A stretch of 64,000 nucleotides of DNA from a virus. The notes under the pieces were generated by a model that had not been told where the DNA came from, searched no databases, and saw only the letters and a list, made by a program, of their open reading frames with translations. The stretch spans positions 100,119-164,118 of IMG/VR virus record IMGVR_UViG_3300025874_000005; one strand, given 5' to 3'. Shown here piece by piece: positions 1-8,288 of the stretch. The stretch's first letter is position 1; each line of letters starts with the position of its first letter. The position numbers and the translations under genes are program-made.

Positions 1-1239
1 TGGTATGAAATGGAATATGATGGAGATAGAGCATGGTACCCAAAAATAAAATTTCAATTTAATGTAGCAGATTTTCCAATCAACGAAGGGATGAGTAAAG
101 CAGGCATCAAAAAACAAATCAAAGATGCAGAAGAAATATTAGATAGTGGTGAAGCTAATGGTGAACCTTTAACTTCTGAAACAGAAATGTTAGTACAGAA
201 AGAACTTAAAAGACTACTTTCACTATACAAATCAGTTAACGAAATGGATATAAATGACCCAGTACTCGTAAAAATAAGAGCTGCTAAAGATAGAACTGAT
301 AAAATACTATCCCAACCTAAATCAGATTTCGGTAAAGAATATGGTGATGCTGTTAAAAAAGCTCGTGGTGGTAATAATAATGATACTAAACTTAGATTTC
401 TTAAGAAAGAAAGAGATCAATTAATGCGTGATATGGAGCAAGAAGCTGAACCAGAAGGTGGACCAATTGCTGATGAATATGGTAGTAAACTAAACCGTAT
501 AGATAATGCAATTGCTAAACTATCAGGTAGAAAAGAAATGACTTATGACCAAGCAATAGCTGAAGGTAAAAAAATAGGAAAAAATTCATATAAAACTAGA
601 ACTGCTATAAACACAGCACCTGGAAAAACAGAAGATAAAGAAGTAATAATTGATAACATAAGTGATCTTGATAATGTTACTATTAGATGGAGAGGAACTA
701 ACCATCATGGTAATAAAACACTTACAAATTTAAAATTTAAACAAGAATCTAAAGGTGATGATGATTTAATGGCAATATCAAATGATGATAAATGGCTATT
801 TATAGTAGATAGGGATGACGACACAGGGGAGATAGATTGGAATACTTTAATCGTAGATAGTAGAGAATTAGAACAAGACGATGGTAGCTATGCCGTAGAT
901 TCTGAAGATAGAATAAATACTAAAGAATCAATAGATGAAAGTGCTTCAACAGAAGAAAAAAGAATTGCCTTACGTGCTATTAAAAGTATAGCTAAGTATA
1001 GAGGTGTTAGTGAAGATGAAGCAAAACGAGATCTTACTAGAGCAATTGAACAGTTAGGTAGTTTAAAAGAAGCAATTAAAGATATTAAAGAAACTACTGA
1101 ATTAGGAAAAAATCTAACTGAAGAACTTTGTGCTAAAGGTAAAGCATATAGAAAGAAAAGAATGGCAGCTGGTGAGAAATCATCTGCTTACTTGAATGGT
1201 CGTGCTGTTAAAGTATGTAAAGGTCAAATGAAAGGGTAG
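1..1239 (+). CDS. Virion-associated protein, 5' end outside the window
   Basis: The frame is open from the first base (W-Y-E before the first ATG at 10), so the gene probably begins upstream and this is its C-terminal 413 codons. The protein is hydrophilic and Lys/Glu-rich with long predicted helices. The last ~40 residues are Lys/Arg-rich and hold two cysteines (ELCAKGKAYRKKR and VKVCKGQMKG), a C-terminal motif I associate with structural proteins of marine T4-like phages. It ends one base before the next gene, so the two are probably co-transcribed. No enzymatic motif is visible. A core or internal virion protein is likely from context; the exact role is unknown. Confidence 0.6.
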   Translation, partial: WYEMEYDGDRAWYPKIKFQFNVADFPINEGMSKAGIKKQIKDAEEILDSGEANGEPLTSETEMLVQKELKRLLSLYKSVNEMDINDPVLVKIRAAKDRTDKILSQPKSDFGKEYGDAVKKARGGNNNDTKLRFLKKERDQLMRDMEQEAEPEGGPIADEYGSKLNRIDNAIAKLSGRKEMTYDQAIAEGKKIGKNSYKTRTAINTAPGKTEDKEVIIDNISDLDNVTIRWRGTNHHGNKTLTNLKFKQESKGDDDLMAISNDDKWLFIVDRDDDTGEIDWNTLIVDSRELEQDDGSYAVDSEDRINTKESIDESASTEEKRIALRAIKSIAKYRGVSEDEAKRDLTRAIEQLGSLKEAIKDIKETTELGKNLTEELCAKGKAYRKKRMAAGEKSSAYLNGRAVKVCKGQMKG

Positions 1240-1240
1240 T

Positions 1241-1777
1241 ATGAAAGATTTAAAAATAATACAAGAATTTTTTTCTAAACCTATCTATGAAAATGAAATA
1301 GATAGTTTAGGTGATGCTTTAGCTGATGAAATAAAAGATACCTTAGAAGATAAAAAAGATGAATTAAAAGAAATAGTTGATCCTATAACAATTTTATCTA
1401 CAGTATTAGCTAGCACAACATTAATCAACATTATAGCTAAATTCTCAGGTAAAATATTTAAAAAATATAATTTTGGTAAAGGTGAAGAAGCAGCTAAAAA
1501 AATCTATGATTTTACTCATAAATTAGAACAAGATTTTAAGGGACCCATTAAACGTGTAGTTTCATTATTTTCTAAAGATCCAAAAACAATAAAATTGGTA
1601 ACTGATGGTTTATATGCTTTATTAATTTTAAGTTTAGGTGTTAAAGCCGGTAGTGGAGCAGTACAAAGTTTATCAAAAGGTAATATAGCATCAGGAACCA
1701 TTAGTGGTTTAAAGGCAGCTTTAAAAGGTAAAGATTTAACTACACTAATTAAAGATATAGCAGGAGCAGTAACATGA
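1241..1777 (+). CDS. Hypothetical protein with two hydrophobic segments
   Basis: A 178-residue protein. Residues ~1-46 are charged and helical. Hydrophobic stretches follow at ~47-66 (PITILSTVLASTTLINIIA) and ~121-140 (LYALLILSLGVKAGSGAV), separated by a Lys-rich region with KKYNFGKGEEAAKKIYDF. The C terminus is Gly/Ala/Lys-rich. Its stop overlaps the next start by four bases (ATGATAA), implying translational coupling. Two membrane-compatible segments could suit a holin or an ejected membrane-active virion protein, but the neighbours are virion-core genes and no lysis gene is adjacent, so I make no functional call. Confidence 0.6.
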   Translation: MKDLKIIQEFFSKPIYENEIDSLGDALADEIKDTLEDKKDELKEIVDPITILSTVLASTTLINIIAKFSGKIFKKYNFGKGEEAAKKIYDFTHKLEQDFKGPIKRVVSLFSKDPKTIKLVTDGLYALLILSLGVKAGSGAVQSLSKGNIASGTISGLKAALKGKDLTTLIKDIAGAVT

Positions 1778-2064
1778 TAACAGAAGAAAGAGTATATGAA
1801 ATAGTTAAAGAATCCTTACGTGATTGGTTTAAAAAAGAAAATTGGGTAAGAATTAACACATCAGGTAATATTGCAGGTGATTGTGGTACTATGAAAAAAG
1901 GAAAGGCCACTACCAGATGTTTACCTAAGAAAAAAGCTCAATCTTTGTCAAAATCAGAAAGAAAATCTACAGTTGCTAAGAAAGTTAGGGGTAGTAAAAA
2001 AGGAAAACAATTTGTAAAAAATACAAAGTCCGCAAAATATCGAAAAGGAACGTATGAGAAATAA
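1774..2064 (+). CDS. Small basic protein with a cysteine pair
   Basis: A 96-residue, strongly basic protein. A short helical N-terminus (MITEERVYEIVKESLRDWF) is followed by WVRINTSG, a glycine turn with one cysteine (GDCGTMKKGK), a second cysteine in TTRCLPKKK, and a Lys/Ser-rich tail. The C-terminal half resembles small basic conserved proteins found beside structural genes in marine T4-like phages. It overlaps the preceding gene by four bases. The net charge suggests nucleic-acid or acidic-core binding, perhaps as a packaged internal protein. That is inference; no catalytic motif is seen. Confidence 0.6.
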   Translation: MITEERVYEIVKESLRDWFKKENWVRINTSGNIAGDCGTMKKGKATTRCLPKKKAQSLSKSERKSTVAKKVRGSKKGKQFVKNTKSAKYRKGTYEK

Positions 2065-2071
2065 TTTTTAC

Positions 2072-2080
2072 ATATTTATA
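2072..2080 (+). promoter_or_regulatory. ATATTTATA element (candidate late promoter)
   Basis: ATATTTATA followed by ATAAAA, 32 bases before the ATG at 2113. One of about fourteen intergenic copies; contains TATTTATA, the reverse complement of the T4 late -10 box TATAAATA. Confidence 0.5.
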
Positions 2081-2112
2081 ATAAAATTAATCAACAGAAA
2101 AATACAAATATA

Positions 2113-2775
2113 ATGAAAAAATCGGAATTAAAAGAAATCATCAAAAGTCAGTTTTTAGCTGAAGCTGATGACTCTAAAAAAGGAAACAGCGAAGAACAAA
2201 AACGAATGGAAGGTGCCATTCGTGATGATAGAGATCACATTAAAAATCTTGAAAAAGACATTAAAGATAACGAAGAAAAATTAGCTAAATTAAAGAAAGA
2301 CTTTAAAAAAGATGTTAATGAAGCTGAGGATGTTGATGTTGAAGATAATGAAGATATTGATGTTGAAGATAATGAAGATATTGATGTAGATATTGAAGAT
2401 GATGTTAACATTGATGATGAATCATCCAAATCAGAAATTGAAGTTGATTCAGAATTAGCAGGTGAAGATTCTGATGTAGCAGCTATATTAGGTCTTTTAA
2501 CTAAGGCACAAGAAGAAGCTAAAGGTTTAGGAGATGAAAAACTATTAGACCAAATAGGAAATACAATTACTTATTATACTAGAGCACACGTTGTAGCTAC
2601 TAATGAAGAACAAGGAATGGATCCTGAAAGATTCGTAGGTTCGGGTGGTGATGAAGTTGATTCTGATAGTATAGTTAATGTAACAAAAGACAACCCAGCT
2701 GAAGATGCTGAGATTGGATTTGCATTAGATGAGTCAATTCAAAGATTTGCTAAATTAGCAGGATTAGAAAAATAA
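2113..2775 (+). CDS. Acidic prohead-core-like protein with protease-site leader
   Basis: A 220-residue, very acidic protein. The N terminus MKKSELKEIIKSQFLAEADD contains L-A-E followed by Ala, matching the (L/I)-x-E cleavage consensus of T4 prohead protease gp21, where T4 internal proteins carry capsid-targeting peptides. Residues ~30-70 look coiled-coil; ~70-115 are tandem Asp/Glu/Val repeats (DVEDNEDI). The C terminus ends ESIQRFAKLAGLEK, like the end of the scaffold at 21962-23119 (MVARFKKLAGII). It stands alone between a late-type element and the next small gene. Role as a packaged core protein is inferred from composition and motifs. Confidence 0.65.
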   Translation: MKKSELKEIIKSQFLAEADDSKKGNSEEQKRMEGAIRDDRDHIKNLEKDIKDNEEKLAKLKKDFKKDVNEAEDVDVEDNEDIDVEDNEDIDVDIEDDVNIDDESSKSEIEVDSELAGEDSDVAAILGLLTKAQEEAKGLGDEKLLDQIGNTITYYTRAHVVATNEEQGMDPERFVGSGGDEVDSDSIVNVTKDNPAEDAEIGFALDESIQRFAKLAGLEK

Positions 2776-2810
2776 ATAAAAACAGTTATTAACAAATAAA
2801 ATTTATAAAA

Positions 2811-2966
2811 ATGGACACAAAAGAATTATTAGAAGGAATTAAAGAACAAGTATTATTAATTGAAGCAGAATTAGAAAAAACAAGTGCTGCCGCAAAGGGT
2901 AGATGTAGATCTGCTGCCAATAAAATTAAAAACTTATCTGCTGATTTCAAAAGAAACCATAAATAG
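2811..2966 (+). CDS. Small 51-residue protein with protease-like leader
   Basis: ATG at 2811, stop TAG at 2964-2966. The protein starts MDTKELLEGIKEQVLLIEAE, has L-I-E before Ala (a possible prohead-protease site) and ends with a basic tail rich in Lys/Arg/Ala with one cysteine (GRCRSAANKIK). Its start follows the leader TAACAAATAAAATTTATAAAA, a pattern shared with starts at 9939 and 54241. It fills the gap between two genes on the same strand, two bases before the next start. Its N-terminal resemblance to neighbouring small genes (2113, 13640) supports a real gene; function is unknown. Confidence 0.55.
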   Translation: MDTKELLEGIKEQVLLIEAELEKTSAAAKGRCRSAANKIKNLSADFKRNHK

Positions 2967-2968
2967 GA

Positions 2969-5113
2969 ATGAACGAGCGTAAACTGTCAAAAGCAGAACT
3001 CAAAAAGAGGGAAGATATTATCATGAATATGAAAGGTAACAAACGTGACCTTGTTAAAAAATATGGTAAAGATGCTGAGGCAGTTATGTATGGACGTGCA
3101 ACTAATATGGCTAAAAAACAAACAAAAGAAATGAGAGATCCTAATTTAACAGAGTTGATTAAAGATGCATTAAAAAACCCATCAAAAGCAGATTTAAATA
3201 AGGATGGAAAGCTATCAGATTATGAAAAAACTAGGGGGGCTGCTATTGAAAAAAACATAAAAGAATTAGACTCATCAATTCCGTTGGGAAAAGATTTTAC
3301 TTATGATTATGAAGATATAGGTCAATTTTATTTAGAAGGTTTTGGTAGACCACACTCATTAAATAATAGTGAATTAGAAGCATTAGGTAAGCAAATTGTT
3401 GGTAGACTATATGGTGGTAACATTAGTAAAGCCTATGATGATTTAAAAAATAAAGGTAAAATGAATGAAGTAGAATTACCTACATCAATTATCCAGAAAT
3501 TTGCTAATGAAATTAAGGACCCCCAAGGATTTGCAAAAGCAATGCTTGGGATTTTTAATTCTATACAAGATAAAGAACAAAAAGATTATTCTAAAAATCA
3601 AAAATTTGGAAGAGTACTTAGTTATTTAAAAGATATAGCCGATAGTGAAGCTGAAGAAATAAATGAAGCACCAGGAACAACATTAGATTTATCTCAAGAT
3701 GATATGGATAAACTTCATCAAAGTGGTAAATTAGAACTTGATGGTCATAAACTTTTATATAAAGTAAAAGAAGATATTGATTTAGGTCATGAAGATAATG
3801 AACCTGGAATGCTTAAAGCAGAGCTTTACCATATTGGTAGTTATGCTATGGAATTATATAAAATGATGGATGATTTAGAAGGTATGGGAGAAATTGATTT
3901 CCCTGCTTGGTGGCAATCAAAAATCACAACAGCTAAAAATAATATATCAGGAGCTAAACATTATCTTGAATTTGAACTTAAAGAACCTAAAATTGATGCC
4001 GTAGTTGATGTAGCTACAGACGTAGTAGATGAAGAAATAGGCCAACTAGGCACAGATGGTGATACAGGATTTCAAGCGTCATTATACACACCAAACGAAT
4101 TAGGTGATGCATCAGTAGGAAGAGAATATGCATCAGGAGCATTTGAGGAAAGTAAAAAACCAATAGAAGAAGCAATGAATATGAATAAATGGCGCCGCGC
4201 CTACAACGGAAAAGCATTTGCTAAAAAAACAGTATATTTAACAGATTATAATAATAATAAAAAGAGATATACTATTTATTTTAAATATAAGGAAACACCA
4301 TCTAAAGATGTTGTATCACTTAAAGAATCTCATTATGGTAATCATGAAGGTAGTGGAATGGCATTTGCAATGTCTAATTTACAAAACAAACCAGTATATC
4401 AATTTACATCTGATGATAAATTTGAGTGGGACAATGAAGAAGAATTTGATGCTTGGGTAGCAGAAGGACCTAAAGGTTTAGAAAGTTTACTAAGCTTTTT
4501 CTTAGGTGGTAGAAATGTTGATGATGCTATTAAATCTTGGTTTGACACAGGTGTTACTGATAAAAGTAAATTAAAAATAGGACCTGCAGAATATTATCCA
4601 GATGCAGCCGTAAATGAATCTACTTCTAAACATAGTTCAATAGCAGAAAAATTAGCTAAAGAGTTAAAAGAAGGTTTACCTAAAGGATTTTGGGATAAAA
4701 AAATCGATGCTAAAGATGAAGACCAAGATGGTAAAATAGATGAAGACTTAAAAGGTCTAATGGCACAGGGAGAAAAAATAGCTGCATTTGCTAATAAGCA
4801 AAGTGGGTATGAAGGGGGTGTATCTTCACCTGTAAGAGGTGTTTTAGCAGCTATGGCAGCAGCGGGTGCACCTGATTTTGATGGTGATGATGAAATGGTA
4901 AGTTATTATACTAGAAAATTAACTAAAGCTATTGAAACTCAAAAAGGTAAAAAATATATGAGTGGTTTTTCTATTGATGAATCATACGATACTTTAGTTA
5001 ATAAAATTAAAAAACAAGGTAAATCTAGTAAGGCAGCTAAAGCAATTGCAGGTGCAGTAGCATCATATAAAGCAAAAGGCGGAGGTAAAGGCCCAACAGC
5101 AAAACAAAAATAA
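2969..5113 (+). CDS. Large multidomain virion protein with EF-hand-like loop
   Basis: A 714-residue protein. The N-terminal ~50 residues (MNERKLSKAELKKRED, then KKYGKDAEAVMYGRATNMA) match a motif I recognise from structural genes of marine T4-like phages. Residues 75-86 (D-x-N-x-D-G-x-L-S-x-x-E) form a canonical EF-hand calcium loop; a second, incomplete D-x-D-x-D-G loop lies near 583. Residues ~283-345 look like a helical bundle with a conserved PAWWQSKITTA segment. The C terminus is Gly/Lys-rich. It starts two bases after the 2811 gene and ends two bases before the next. A virion structural or internal protein is likely; the enzymatic role, if any, is not visible. Confidence 0.6.
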   Translation: MNERKLSKAELKKREDIIMNMKGNKRDLVKKYGKDAEAVMYGRATNMAKKQTKEMRDPNLTELIKDALKNPSKADLNKDGKLSDYEKTRGAAIEKNIKELDSSIPLGKDFTYDYEDIGQFYLEGFGRPHSLNNSELEALGKQIVGRLYGGNISKAYDDLKNKGKMNEVELPTSIIQKFANEIKDPQGFAKAMLGIFNSIQDKEQKDYSKNQKFGRVLSYLKDIADSEAEEINEAPGTTLDLSQDDMDKLHQSGKLELDGHKLLYKVKEDIDLGHEDNEPGMLKAELYHIGSYAMELYKMMDDLEGMGEIDFPAWWQSKITTAKNNISGAKHYLEFELKEPKIDAVVDVATDVVDEEIGQLGTDGDTGFQASLYTPNELGDASVGREYASGAFEESKKPIEEAMNMNKWRRAYNGKAFAKKTVYLTDYNNNKKRYTIYFKYKETPSKDVVSLKESHYGNHEGSGMAFAMSNLQNKPVYQFTSDDKFEWDNEEEFDAWVAEGPKGLESLLSFFLGGRNVDDAIKSWFDTGVTDKSKLKIGPAEYYPDAAVNESTSKHSSIAEKLAKELKEGLPKGFWDKKIDAKDEDQDGKIDEDLKGLMAQGEKIAAFANKQSGYEGGVSSPVRGVLAAMAAAGAPDFDGDDEMVSYYTRKLTKAIETQKGKKYMSGFSIDESYDTLVNKIKKQGKSSKAAKAIAGAVASYKAKGGGKGPTAKQK

Positions 5114-5114
5114 C

Positions 5115-5555
5115 ATGACATCAGCAGAATTAAGGGAAAAGATAAGATTACTTGTCCCAACTGTTGTTGGTAACAAGAAACAAGCAGAAGCAGCTGCTGT
5201 GGAATATGATGAATTAACAAAATTCCCAGAGTTAAAAGCTATTATTGTTGACTTGTTAACTCATGAATTTGATTCTTTTTTATCATCAATTGATTGGGTT
5301 GCCCCAAAACCATCAACTTTTAGAATAAATTTAAAAAATGATCAAGCTTTTTATTTAACATACTCAAGAACAAGTTGGGTAGCTCAAGTAGAAGGTAAAA
5401 GATATTACTTATTAAATCTACCAGAAGAAGAAAGAGCAACAGAAGCTATTGCACGTATTTTAAGATATGGTGTAAAGGCTGACACTGATGCTGTTGAAGG
5501 TGGTGGAGAAGATGTAGATGTGGAGGTAGATGATAACGTTGATATAGACATATAA
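5115..5555 (+). CDS. Hypothetical protein with acidic tail
   Basis: A 146-residue protein. Residues 1-60 look helical, followed by a beta-rich middle (FYLTYSRTSWVAQVEGKRYYLL) and a C-terminal Asp/Val/Glu run (GEDVDVEVDDNVDIDI) like the acidic repeats in the 2113-2775 protein. It shares the base at 5555 with the start of the next gene (TAATG), so the two are probably translationally coupled. I do not recognise the family. The acidic tail and neighbourhood suggest a virion core or assembly role, by inference only. Confidence 0.55.
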   Translation: MTSAELREKIRLLVPTVVGNKKQAEAAAVEYDELTKFPELKAIIVDLLTHEFDSFLSSIDWVAPKPSTFRINLKNDQAFYLTYSRTSWVAQVEGKRYYLLNLPEEERATEAIARILRYGVKADTDAVEGGGEDVDVEVDDNVDIDI

Positions 5556-6592
5556 TGGATAATATAACAAAATATTTACATAAAATAGCATATAAATTTC
5601 CTAAAGGATATCCTGATATGGGTGATCCTAAAGATAAAGATATGTTATTTGAATTAATAAAAACTGTAATAGAAGCAGAAGAAGAAGTAGAAATTGATGT
5701 CAAAACATCACAACCTTCTGGGGGGTCTGAAACATATAATGATACTATTAGATATGCTATATATGGTAAAGATTACAAAGATAAACCAATTCCAAAACCT
5801 AAGAGTAAATACCCTTATAAAAATTCTACATTTAGTATAGCAGTTAGCTCTGAAGATAAAGAATTATTTACCAAACTATACCCTGTTAAACCCCCAAAAG
5901 TAGGAAAAGAAATAGGTAGTGCTGGTTCTTTAGGTGTGGGGAATGGAGAAATTGCATTATATTGGTTATATCATTTTTCAAATAGTGCTAAAGTAACAGA
6001 AGGTAGAGAAAAAGATGACCCGGATTTATACTTTAACAATCAGGGAGTAGAGGTTAAATCTTGGAGTACTGATAAAGGTTTACACGGTTTAGGAAGATTT
6101 GGAGCTGATAAAGAAAATTTATCATTACTTTCACTTATATTTGGGTTTAGTGCTCTAGTAAGTGTTTTTGATGGTGAAGGTGAATTGCCAAAAACAGTAA
6201 ATCCAACTAATTTTAGAGGATTTCAACTTACGGCTGCTATGGAAAAAGTAAAAGAGTTTAAAAGCCTTTTAAATAAAAATAGTGATTTAGTAGATGAATA
6301 TCCTTTATTTAAAAATATTAAATCTAATGTAGATAGAGTATACAATACATTAAATTTAGAAGATTCAGATAGCCCTCAGGATATGGGGAGAAAGATGGCA
6401 ATACAACTTTTAAAACCAAAATTAGATAGAAAACCAGGAGATGGTAACCATTTAGCAAATGTAAAAGACAATGGGGATATTAAATTCTTTCAAATTAATT
6501 TTGATGAATTAAAAAATAGTGATGAATTAATGAAAGACTTTGAAGTAAAACAGAGTGCAATTAGAATTAATTTTGATAAAATTTGGGGTTAA
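5555..6592 (+). CDS. Candidate PD-(D/E)xK nuclease-like protein
   Basis: A 345-residue protein. The arrangement E132 (in GVGNGEIALYWLY), D157 (DDPDLYF) and E166-V-K168 (GVEVKSW) fits a PD-(D/E)xK nuclease core: a helix glutamate, a strand aspartate and an E-x-K on the next strand. A Gly-rich GLGRFGAD follows at ~178. N-terminal ~50 residues are helical and acidic; the C-terminal ~120 residues are mixed. Similar GEI...GVEVKS segments occur in restriction-endonuclease-like proteins and in some phage structural clusters. It could cut host or competitor DNA, or act in packaging, or be a non-catalytic virion protein. The fold is an inference from motif spacing. Confidence 0.5.
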   Translation: MDNITKYLHKIAYKFPKGYPDMGDPKDKDMLFELIKTVIEAEEEVEIDVKTSQPSGGSETYNDTIRYAIYGKDYKDKPIPKPKSKYPYKNSTFSIAVSSEDKELFTKLYPVKPPKVGKEIGSAGSLGVGNGEIALYWLYHFSNSAKVTEGREKDDPDLYFNNQGVEVKSWSTDKGLHGLGRFGADKENLSLLSLIFGFSALVSVFDGEGELPKTVNPTNFRGFQLTAAMEKVKEFKSLLNKNSDLVDEYPLFKNIKSNVDRVYNTLNLEDSDSPQDMGRKMAIQLLKPKLDRKPGDGNHLANVKDNGDIKFFQINFDELKNSDELMKDFEVKQSAIRINFDKIWG

Positions 6593-6610
6593 AAAATAAA
6601 ATAAAACAAT

Positions 6611-7963
6611 ATGTGTAACTGCGGATGTAATACTTGTGATACTAATAAATCAACGTTAATGTTAAATGAAAATTTAGCACCGCGTGCTATATTGTCTGAG
6701 GGTTTAAAACACCATATAGACAACGATAAACCGCTTACTGAACATTTATACCGTGCGGGTTCACGTGCTTATTTTGATTTATTTGCAGAAGCAAGATCTT
6801 TATATAGTAGAGGCATTTTAAAATTTACTAATGAAGATGATTTAGCTTTACTTACAGAAACTAATTTAGGTCATTTTGGTATGTTTGAAGGTAAAAAAGT
6901 GCCTTTAGATTTTCCTATTGAATTAAATGAGCAAATGGACATATATGATGACATTGCAAATATGGAATTTGGAATGGATTATGACCAATTAGGTGATAAT
7001 GAAAAAGAATGGGTTCGTGATGAAATTGATAATATGGAAATGAATGAAGTTACCAGTTATAGTGGTTTTAATAGAAACCCAGAGGACCCAGATTCCGAAC
7101 CATTTCAACCAACAGGGTCAGTATCTGAATTTAGAGAAGATTTAAGAGCATTATTTGGTAAATTTAAGGGTGATTTAAAAAATCCTGAGTTTATAAAAGG
7201 AGTAGCTCAAATAATGGTTAATTGGAAATCACTTTTAAGAAGTCAATTAAATGAATCAGATTCTAAATATCCAAATTTTGATTTAAATAAAAATATAAAA
7301 TACAAAGATACATCTATTTCAAGTGGGATGTGGAGATACACAGGTCAAGAACAAGGTGGAGCAGGTGTTTATAGAAATTTAAATAATGGTCAAATATTAG
7401 CTTTTGATAGAAGTGATTTTGATATATTTAAAAATAATCTTAGCAGTCATTTTGATATAAATGAAGGAACATTTAATTCTCCTAACCATATTGCAATTTT
7501 TGATGGTCCTGATGGCATGGTAGATGTTTATAAGACACCAGAGGGTTATTATTTCCAAACTGATAATTATGATGGAGAAGCTTCTAATGCTAAAGAAGCA
7601 GCTAAATGGTTAAAAGATAATGGTTTTGTTAGATTACAAGCTGGTAGTTTAGATGAAGCTAAAAAGAAAAAAGCTAAGAAAAAAGATAATAGACCAATAG
7701 GAAAACCAATGCGTTCATCTTCAGGTGGAAAAGCTTACAAAGTATACGTTAAGGATCCTAAAACTAAAAAGATTAAAACCGTTAGATTTGGATCTGGTGG
7801 TTTAAGAGCAAAAATAAATGACTCTAAGGCCCGCGCAGCATTTGCAAAAAGACACAAATGTTCAACTAAAAAAGACAGAACTAAAGCAGGTTATTGGAGT
7901 TGTAGATTACCTAGATATGCAAAATTACTCGGACTCAAATCAAGCTTTTCTGGATTCTGGTAA
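6611..7963 (+). CDS. Virion protein with Cys-rich N terminus and basic C terminus
   Basis: A 450-residue protein. It begins MCNCGCNTC, a CxC cluster. Residues ~28-105 (ILSEGLKHHIDNDKPLTEHL, RAYFDLFAEARSLYSRG) match a conserved N-terminal domain I associate with marine T4-like structural proteins; L-S-E before Gly at ~28-31 could be a prohead-protease site. The middle is acidic. The last ~100 residues are a separate Lys/Arg-rich module (KAYKVYVKDPKTKKIK, AAFAKRHKCSTKKDRTKAGY, YWSCRLPRY) with two cysteines, seen in other marine phage proteins. The next gene's preferred start lies inside its 3' end. Structural role inferred. Confidence 0.6.
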   Translation: MCNCGCNTCDTNKSTLMLNENLAPRAILSEGLKHHIDNDKPLTEHLYRAGSRAYFDLFAEARSLYSRGILKFTNEDDLALLTETNLGHFGMFEGKKVPLDFPIELNEQMDIYDDIANMEFGMDYDQLGDNEKEWVRDEIDNMEMNEVTSYSGFNRNPEDPDSEPFQPTGSVSEFREDLRALFGKFKGDLKNPEFIKGVAQIMVNWKSLLRSQLNESDSKYPNFDLNKNIKYKDTSISSGMWRYTGQEQGGAGVYRNLNNGQILAFDRSDFDIFKNNLSSHFDINEGTFNSPNHIAIFDGPDGMVDVYKTPEGYYFQTDNYDGEASNAKEAAKWLKDNGFVRLQAGSLDEAKKKKAKKKDNRPIGKPMRSSSGGKAYKVYVKDPKTKKIKTVRFGSGGLRAKINDSKARAAFAKRHKCSTKKDRTKAGYWSCRLPRYAKLLGLKSSFSGFW

Positions 7964-8228
7964 ACCATATATTGACTTAGAAGTTACAGATAATTATATT
8001 CTAAGACAATTTAATGAATCAATTGATCCTATAGAATTACTTTGGCATCGTGATGATGAAGACAGAGTAGTTGAAATTATAGGAGAAACTGATTGGAGTT
8101 TACAACTTGATAATTCCCTTCCATCTTCCCTTCAGGAACGTATATTTATACCTCGACATCAGTGGCATAGAGTAATCAAAGGCACTGGAAGTTTAAAACT
8201 TAAAATATATAAAAATGAACAAATGTGA
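7917..8228 (+). CDS. Cupin-like conserved phage protein
   Basis: I choose ATG 7917 (103 residues, MQNYSDSNQ...) over the upstream in-frame ATG at 7818, because the extra 33 residues would lie inside the preceding gene's conserved basic C-terminal module and do not resemble anything. The protein is beta-rich: LLWHRDDEDRVVEIIG, WSLQLDNSLP, then IFIPRHQWHRVIKGTG and a final KLKIYK strand, the pattern of a small cupin or double-stranded beta-helix with histidines. Similar short proteins are common in T4-like phages. It overlaps the upstream gene by 47 bases and the Cys-rich micro-gene by 14. Substrate unknown. Confidence 0.6.
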   Translation: MQNYSDSNQAFLDSGKPYIDLEVTDNYILRQFNESIDPIELLWHRDDEDRVVEIIGETDWSLQLDNSLPSSLQERIFIPRHQWHRVIKGTGSLKLKIYKNEQM

Positions 8229-8283
8229 TTGTCAAATATGTAAGTGCGGTACTTCATGTAGTTGTACTTGTTGTAATTGTTAA
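8215..8283 (+). CDS. 22-residue cysteine-rich micropeptide
   Basis: ATG 8215 to TAA 8281-8283. The peptide begins MNKCDCQICKCG and ends SCSCTCCNC: nine cysteines in 22 residues (positions 4, 6, 9, 11, 15, 17, 19, 20, 22), mostly as CxC and CC, like a miniature metallothionein. It fits exactly between the end of the cupin-like gene (14-base overlap) and the next start at 8289, with an A-rich leader. The gene at 6611 in the same cluster also opens with CxC repeats. Metal binding is inferred; being so short, it needs evidence of translation. Confidence 0.45.
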   Translation: MNKCDCQICKCGTSCSCTCCNC

Positions 8284-8288
8284 ATAAA

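Noticed and set aside
1241-1777. Holin
   Set aside because: It has two hydrophobic segments, but long charged flanks and virion-core neighbours make this weak; left as hypothetical.
7818-7916. Longer N terminus for the cupin-like gene from ATG 7818
   Set aside because: The extra 33 codons sit inside the conserved C-terminal module of the upstream gene and look like an out-of-frame shadow; ATG 7917 begins the recognisable domain.
8277-8288. TTG start for the YLAEG gene at 8289
   Set aside because: It would overlap the micropeptide stop; ATG 8289 has the usual A-rich leader and aligns with the start of the 8570 protein.
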